From: Betaproteobacteria bacterium
GTDB taxonomy: Bacteria > Pseudomonadota > Gammaproteobacteria > Burkholderiales > SG8-39
Reading direction: 5' to 3'
Assembly: GCA_019237595.1 (NCBI GenBank)
Contig: JAFAGU010000317.1
Location: forward strand, 1 to 25,801
DNA: 25,801 nt
Shown here: positions 21,830-25,801 of the stretch, piece after piece
How positions within the stretch are numbered: the stretch's first letter is position 1
Layout of the letters: each line of letters opens with the position of its first letter
Notes under the pieces: model-generated
Seen by the model: the letters and a program-made list of their open reading frames with translations, nothing else
What the model was told of the DNA's origin: nothing
Databases searched by the model: none
Program-made: the position numbers and the translations under genes

Positions 21830-22945
21830 ATGCCGATGGCCAATCGAACCGTCGATCGCGCTCTCGTGTTGCTTGGTGCTACAGCCATCGTCGGGCCGGT
21901 GCTGCTGGTGCTCGTGACGGCGGTCTACGTCGGGCGCCCTTCGCCGTTCTTGCTGATCCCTGCGTTCATCCTGGTCGCGTTGATCCTGTGGAGCGACGTC
22001 CGCCTTGTGGTGCGCCAGCGATGGATCGTCGCCGCTTTCGCTCTCGTGTCGCAGCTCGGTCTCGGCGTGTTCCTGGGCACTTTCATCGGCTCGCCGCTTG
22101 CCGCATCGGCCCCGCTCGCCGATTCGTTGCCGCCGGCTTCGCCGCCCGCCGGCATGGCCATCTACGTCTTGCCTACGGGCGTCAACCATCGCACGGCCGC
22201 GTTTGCTTACCGTGGCGGATCGCCGACGGAGCGATGGGAGTCGGTCCTGAACGCGGTGCTCGTGCGGCATCCGAAAGGCGACCTGCTGATCGACGCCGGC
22301 CTCGGGAAGACGATCGACTCGCAGTTGAAGCGCATGCCGTTCACGTTTCGGCTCGCAACGGCCCTCGCGCCCGGCCGCACGGCGGCCGAGCAGCTGGAGG
22401 CAGCGGGCTACGATCTCAGCCGACTGCGTTTCATCCTGCTCACTCATGCGCACTGGGATCATGTGAGCGGAGCACCCGATCTCGCCGGCATTCCGGTCCT
22501 CGTCACTGCGCCGGAGCGGCGCTTCATATCGGAAGGGGGCTGGCTGACCGTTTCAGCGCGCGACATCGAGCCCTCGAGGTTGCGCGAGTACGCCTTCGAG
22601 GGCGGGCGGTATCTCGGCTTCGAGCATTCGCATGATTTCTACGGGGATGGCTCCGTCGTCGCGGTGCCGGCGCCGGGACACACGCCCGGATCAGTGATCG
22701 TGTTCGTCAACTTGCGGGAAAAGCGCTACGCATTCGTGGGCGATCTCGTCTGGCAGCGCCAGGCGCTCGTCGAGCGGGCGGAACGGCCCTGGTTCGTGAA
22801 GAGGCAGCTCGATCTCGACCCGGTCGCCCTGCAGGGATCCCTGCTGCGAATGAATGCCGTTGCGATGCGCTTTCCCGAGATCCAGATCGTTCCTTCGCAC
22901 GACCCGCGGGGCTACGACGGAATCCCGGAGCGGCCCGCCCGCTAG
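21830..22945 (+). CDS. Membrane-anchored metallo-beta-lactamase-fold hydrolase
   Basis: A 371-residue protein with three predicted membrane helices (about 11-33, 38-55, 65-86) followed by a metallo-beta-lactamase domain. The metal ligands are His206, His208, Asp210 and His211 in THAHWDH, His284 in PGHTPGS, Asp305 in FVGDLVW and His357 in PSHDPRGY. Family members hydrolyse esters, lactones or other bonds; lactonase-like activity is possible but not shown. The odd number of helices suggests the catalytic domain faces the opposite side from the N-terminus. The ATG at 21830 has no good ribosome site; a second ATG lies two codons on. Its TAG shares CTAG with the stop of the convergent response regulator. 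Confidence 0.85.
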   Translation: MPMANRTVDRALVLLGATAIVGPVLLVLVTAVYVGRPSPFLLIPAFILVALILWSDVRLVVRQRWIVAAFALVSQLGLGVFLGTFIGSPLAASAPLADSLPPASPPAGMAIYVLPTGVNHRTAAFAYRGGSPTERWESVLNAVLVRHPKGDLLIDAGLGKTIDSQLKRMPFTFRLATALAPGRTAAEQLEAAGYDLSRLRFILLTHAHWDHVSGAPDLAGIPVLVTAPERRFISEGGWLTVSARDIEPSRLREYAFEGGRYLGFEHSHDFYGDGSVVAVPAPGHTPGSVIVFVNLREKRYAFVGDLVWQRQALVERAERPWFVKRQLDLDPVALQGSLLRMNAVAMRFPEIQIVPSHDPRGYDGIPERPAR

Positions 22946-23712
22946 TAGACCACCTCGACCGCCACGCTGAACACATATCCTGCGCCGCGCTCCGTTCGGA
23001 TGTAACGCGGCTCCGCAGGGTCGCGCTCGAGCTTGCGGCGAAGGCGCAGGATCTGCACGTCGATCGAGCGGTTGTAGACCTCGTCGTTGTGCAGGCGGGA
23101 GAGATCGAGCAGCTGGTCGCGCGAGAGGATGCGGCCCGGAGCGCCAAGGAGAACCACGAGCAGGCTGAACTCGCCGTTCGTGAGCGGAACGCTCTTGCCT
23201 TCGCGGTCCGAGAGGCGGCGCAGGTTGAGGTTGAGCTCCCACCCGTCGAAGCGGTAGGCCCGGATGCCGTCGGGCTTGCCTTGGCGGACTTCGGCGCGGC
23301 GCCGGCGCAGGATCGTGCGGATCCGGGCCAGGAGCTCGCGGGGGCTGAAGGGCTTGGTCAGGTAGTCGTCCGCGCCGAGCTCGAGGCCCATCACGCGGTC
23401 CGCTTCCTCGACGCGGCCCGTGAGCATGACGATCGGGATTTCCGAGTCGTCGCGCATGCGGCGGGCGATTGCCATGCCGTCCTCGCCGCGCAAGCCGAGG
23501 TCGAGGACTACGAGGTCGACGACGCTGTCGGCGAGCACCTTGCGCATCGCTTCCCCGTCGGGAACGGCGCTCACGCGCAATTCGTTCTTGCCGAGATACT
23601 CGGTGACGAGCTCGCGGATGGTCGGGTCGTCGTCTACGACCAGCACATGAGCCTGCGGGGCCGGCGAAGAAAGCTGGGCGGGGGGGCTCACGAGCGCAGC
23701 GCGCTGTTGCAT
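22942..23712 (-). CDS. OmpR-family response regulator
   Basis: A 256-residue two-domain regulator. The receiver (about 22-140) has acidic Asp27-Asp29, phospho-acceptor Asp71 in VVLDLGLRGEDG, Thr98 in MLTGR and Lys120 in LTKPF. The C-terminal winged helix (about 150-250) has LTNGEFSLLVVLLGAPGRILSRDQLLDLSR and RSIDVQILRLRRKLE, ending RTERGAGYVFS. It would bind DNA when phosphorylated. The 20-residue N-terminal extension before the receiver is longer than usual. No kinase is encoded next to it on this strand; the divergent histidine kinase 0.5 kb away is a possible partner. The start ATG has a weak ribosome site. The upstream gap holds repeated TGTAA/TTACA elements. Confidence 0.93.
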   Translation of the reverse strand: MQQRAALVSPPAQLSSPAPQAHVLVVDDDPTIRELVTEYLGKNELRVSAVPDGEAMRKVLADSVVDLVVLDLGLRGEDGMAIARRMRDDSEIPIVMLTGRVEEADRVMGLELGADDYLTKPFSPRELLARIRTILRRRRAEVRQGKPDGIRAYRFDGWELNLNLRRLSDREGKSVPLTNGEFSLLVVLLGAPGRILSRDQLLDLSRLHNDEVYNRSIDVQILRLRRKLERDPAEPRYIRTERGAGYVFSVAVEVVY

Positions 23713-23748
23713 GGCGGTCGCACTCTAGGCGGCGAGCCATGGCGCCTG

Positions 23749-23788
23749 TTACGGTTGTAATCCGGTGGCATCACGCATGTAAATTACA
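23749..23788. promoter_or_regulatory. TGTAA repeats and palindrome between divergent regulators
   Basis: In the 96-base gap, TGTAA occurs at 23756-23760 and 23778-23782, exactly 22 bases apart. The second lies in the perfect palindrome TGTAA-A-TTACA (23778-23788), and the first in TTAC-GGTT-GTAA (23749-23760). Two-turn spacing suits a dimeric OmpR-type protein. A minus-strand TTTACA (23787-23782) and a plus-strand TAAATT (23780-23785) could be promoter parts. Binding is inference. Confidence 0.42.
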
Positions 23789-23808
23789 GGCAATCGCGCC
23801 CCCTTGGA

Positions 23809-24249
23809 ATGGGAGCCATGGCAAGCGTCGCCGGCAAGGAAACTTATCCGATCTCCAGCCCCGCCACGGGAGCACGCAAGGAAGTGCTCGTCGTCGATGA
23901 CGACCGCATCCTGCGAGAGCTCGTTGGCGACTGGCTCGAGGCGGCCGGTTACGAGGTCCGCAAGGTCGAGGATTGCCAGGCCGCGCGCAAGGCGGTCTGC
24001 GAGCGCGTGCCGGCCTTGATCGTCTCCGACATGTTCATGCCTGGAACCTGCGGCGCGGCTGCGATCGGGGAGCTCAAGCGCTACGCGCCCTCGACTGCGC
24101 TCATCGCGGTTTCGGGCAATTTCAAATCGGGCAGCGGCATGACGGGCGACGAGGCGATCGCCGCGGGCGCGGCCCGGGCGCTCGCGAAGCCGGTCAAGCG
24201 AACCGAGCTCCTTCGCGCGGTCGCCGAGCTGATTGGCGCGCCCCGCTAG
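23809..24249 (+). CDS. Receiver-only response regulator
   Basis: A 146-residue CheY-like protein. Residues 24-145 form the receiver, with Asp30-Asp32 (VVDDDR), phospho-acceptor Asp74 in VSDMFMPG, Ser102 in AVSGN and Lys127 in AKPVK. The phosphorylation set is complete and there is no output domain, so it probably acts as a phosphorelay partner or by protein contact. A 23-residue N-terminal extension precedes the receiver. The start may be the ATG at 23809 or the in-frame ATG at 23818, which has GGGAG just upstream. It overlaps the kinase start by 17 bases, so the two are translationally coupled. The stop is TAG inside CTAG. Confidence 0.9.
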   Translation: MGAMASVAGKETYPISSPATGARKEVLVVDDDRILRELVGDWLEAAGYEVRKVEDCQAARKAVCERVPALIVSDMFMPGTCGAAAIGELKRYAPSTALIAVSGNFKSGSGMTGDEAIAAGAARALAKPVKRTELLRAVAELIGAPR

Positions 24250-25801
24250 CCCATCGTTCCGCGCGCGGCTTCGCTTCGCGCTCGAGCGGCTGTCGCTCGT
24301 CCGGCTGCTCGTCGCCCTGGGGGCGCTCCTGGTCGCCATCAACGTCGGCTCGGCGATCTGGGACATCCGCGCAGCACGCGAGCGGGCGCTGAACGACGTG
24401 CAGCGCGACGTATCGAACATCACGAGCCTTCTCCTCGAGCAGACCGCCGGGGCGCTCGACGCCGTGGACCTCATCCTGCGCGACCTGCAGCGCATGGGCA
24501 CCGCGGATCAGATCATGCTCGCGGCCCCGCGCTTGCGCGACGAGCTCGCCCACGTCCCGCAGGTCGCGGCCGTGCTCGTCTTCGACCGCGATGGCCGGGT
24601 GGTGGCGCGCACGAACGAAACACCCAACCTGGATGCCGCCGAGGAGCGGCCGTACGTCGAAGCGCACCACGGGAAGGACATCGGGCTCTACGTCAGCGAG
24701 CCCTACCTCGGCGGACCCGGCCGCCGATCGTGGCGTTTCGTGCTTTCCCGGCGCCTCACCGCACCCGGAGGCGGGTTCGCCGGCGTCGTGGCTGCCGTAG
24801 TGGAGGTCGACCGGTATGAGCGCCTCTATCGAAGCATCGACCTGGGCGAGGGCGGCTTCATTACGCTGCTCAACGAGGCGGGGACCGTGATCACGCGAGT
24901 ACCCGACCCGATGGCGCTCAAAGGCCGCAAGCTTCCGCTTAGCGAGGCCTTCCAGGCCGCACGGTCGGCTGGGCGCTACGACGGACGCGTGGTCGCGCCC
25001 ATCACCAGCCAACCGGTCATCGTCTCGACGGCCGCGGTACGCGGCTTCCCGCTCTTTGTGGTCAGCGGAAAGACCGAGCGCGCCGCCGTGCATGCGTGGA
25101 TGCGGGAGATGCGCTTTACCGCGGAGCGCACGCTCATCACATCGCTGGTCATGATCGGGATCGTCGCGCTTGCCGCCTGGGGCCTCAGGCGGCGGGAGCG
25201 CGCGCTCGAGGAAAGCGAAAAGCGTTTCCGCGCGATGATCGAGCGAAGCAGCGACGCCATCGTGCTGAACAACCAGGAGGCCGGTGGCATGCTCTACGTA
25301 AGTCCAGCCTTCGAGCGATTGACGGGATATTCCGCGAGCGAAGTGCTCGGCCGCTCCCTGGTCGACCTCGTCCACCCCGACCACGTCGGGCGCGCCGTGA
25401 AGGTGCGCACCGAGGTACTTGCGACGGCCGGCAAGACGCTCGCCGCCGAGTTCCTGCTGCGCCAGCGCGACGGGTCGTACCGCTGGGTCGAGAGCAACGT
25501 CACCAACCTGCTGCACGAGCCGTCGGTTCGCGCCACCGTGGTCAACCTGCGCGACATCACCGAGCGCAAGGAAGCCGAAGCGGAGCAGGCGCGGCTCGAG
25601 AATCGGCTTCGCCAGGCCGCGAAGATGGAGGCGGTCGGGCGCCTGGCCGGCGGCATCGCGCATGACTTCAACAATATCCTGGGGGGGATCCTCGGGTATG
25701 CGGAGATGCTGGTCGAAAGCGCGCCGGCCGGCGGCGCGGAGCACCGCTACGCGAAGAACGTGCTTGCCGCTGCGGAGCGGGCCTCCGCCCTCGTGGAGCA
25801 G
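24233..25801 (+). CDS. PAS sensor histidine kinase, 3' end cut by window
   Basis: The frame is open from TTG at 24233 to the last base, giving 523 residues without a stop. The order is: membrane helix 1 (about 22-40), a periplasmic sensor of double-Cache/PDC type (about 45-295, including VAAVLVFDRDGRVVARTN and GEGGFITLLNEAGTVITR), helix 2 (about 299-318), a PAS domain with PAC (325-445, YVSPAFERLTGYSASEVLG and ending LRDITERKEAE), then the phospho-acceptor helix with His477 in GGIAHDFNNIL. The ATPase domain lies beyond the window. The AHDFNN type is often hybrid, with a C-terminal receiver. TTG is the only in-frame start that keeps helix 1; it overlaps the receiver gene by 17 bases. This kinase probably phosphorylates that receiver or the divergent OmpR-type protein. 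Confidence 0.9.
   Translation, partial: MARPASPSFRARLRFALERLSLVRLLVALGALLVAINVGSAIWDIRAARERALNDVQRDVSNITSLLLEQTAGALDAVDLILRDLQRMGTADQIMLAAPRLRDELAHVPQVAAVLVFDRDGRVVARTNETPNLDAAEERPYVEAHHGKDIGLYVSEPYLGGPGRRSWRFVLSRRLTAPGGGFAGVVAAVVEVDRYERLYRSIDLGEGGFITLLNEAGTVITRVPDPMALKGRKLPLSEAFQAARSAGRYDGRVVAPITSQPVIVSTAAVRGFPLFVVSGKTERAAVHAWMREMRFTAERTLITSLVMIGIVALAAWGLRRRERALEESEKRFRAMIERSSDAIVLNNQEAGGMLYVSPAFERLTGYSASEVLGRSLVDLVHPDHVGRAVKVRTEVLATAGKTLAAEFLLRQRDGSYRWVESNVTNLLHEPSVRATVVNLRDITERKEAEAEQARLENRLRQAAKMEAVGRLAGGIAHDFNNILGGILGYAEMLVESAPAGGAEHRYAKNVLAAAERASALVEQ

Noticed and set aside
23713..23808. Riboswitch or small RNA in the gap between the regulators
   Set aside because: The gap is only 96 bases and its structure is better explained by short protein-binding repeats.
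24194..25744. 516-residue antisense open frame over the histidine kinase
   Set aside because: The plus strand encodes clear Cache, PAS and kinase motifs across the whole span, so the antisense frame is a composition shadow.
1..25801. CRISPR, insertion sequence, prophage or defence island
   Set aside because: There are no regular repeats with spacers, transposase or integrase motifs, or nuclease-helicase clusters, and composition looks even throughout.

Overview
The window is very GC-rich, gene-dense, chromosomal-looking DNA, most likely from a betaproteobacterium near Burkholderiales. The reasons are the GC-biased third positions, DUF2917, DUF6806, the PA0069-type radical SAM protein, GcvA-type LysR and betaproteobacterial-style Gor and MetE-core proteins. 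This assignment is an inference. I find 29 protein genes, the first and last cut by the window edges. I find no tRNA, rRNA, CRISPR array, insertion sequence, prophage or plasmid genes. No gene-free stretch exceeds about 100 bases.

Layout. Positions 1-6.4 kb hold a TPR protein (partial), DUF1992, a GGT-family enzyme, a MetE-core methionine synthase, a small membrane protein, a UbiX/Pad1-type flavin prenyltransferase, a 3-oxoadipate enol-lactonase-like hydrolase and an alkaline-phosphatase-superfamily phosphodiesterase. Positions 6.4-11.5 kb hold DUF6806, MetY and an alpha/beta hydrolase on the plus strand, facing a MATE exporter plus radical SAM pair on the minus strand. Positions 11.5-15.7 kb are one tight plus-strand operon: MFS transporter, D-threonine-aldolase-like enzyme, second MFS transporter, spermidine-synthase-like methyltransferase fold. 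Positions 15.7-20.8 kb are minus strand. In transcription order they are DUF2917, a 59-aa protein, a tautomerase, an SDR of the 2,4-dienoyl-CoA reductase type, a Nudix-metallo-beta-lactamase fusion, an 87-aa unknown and glutathione reductase. Positions 20.9-25.8 kb hold LysR, a membrane-anchored metallo-beta-lactamase-fold protein, an OmpR-type regulator, and a divergent receiver-only regulator with a PAS histidine kinase that runs off the end.

How they work together. Sulfur-amino-acid synthesis is represented twice, by MetY and by a folate-independent-type MetE core. The UbiX/Pad1 paralogue and enol-lactonase-like hydrolase hint at aromatic-acid metabolism. The SDR and Nudix-MBL pair hint at acyl-CoA handling. 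The right end is a probable two-component module.

The most unusual signals concern translation. Two genes (gor and the second MFS) appear to start at CTG behind good Shine-Dalgarno sequences. TAG is the commonest stop (15 of 28 visible ends by my count). Most of the few CTAG tetramers are stop codons, and two of these end both members of a convergent pair. One CATG serves as the start codon of both genes of a divergent pair. I saw no defence system or obviously new multi-gene system.
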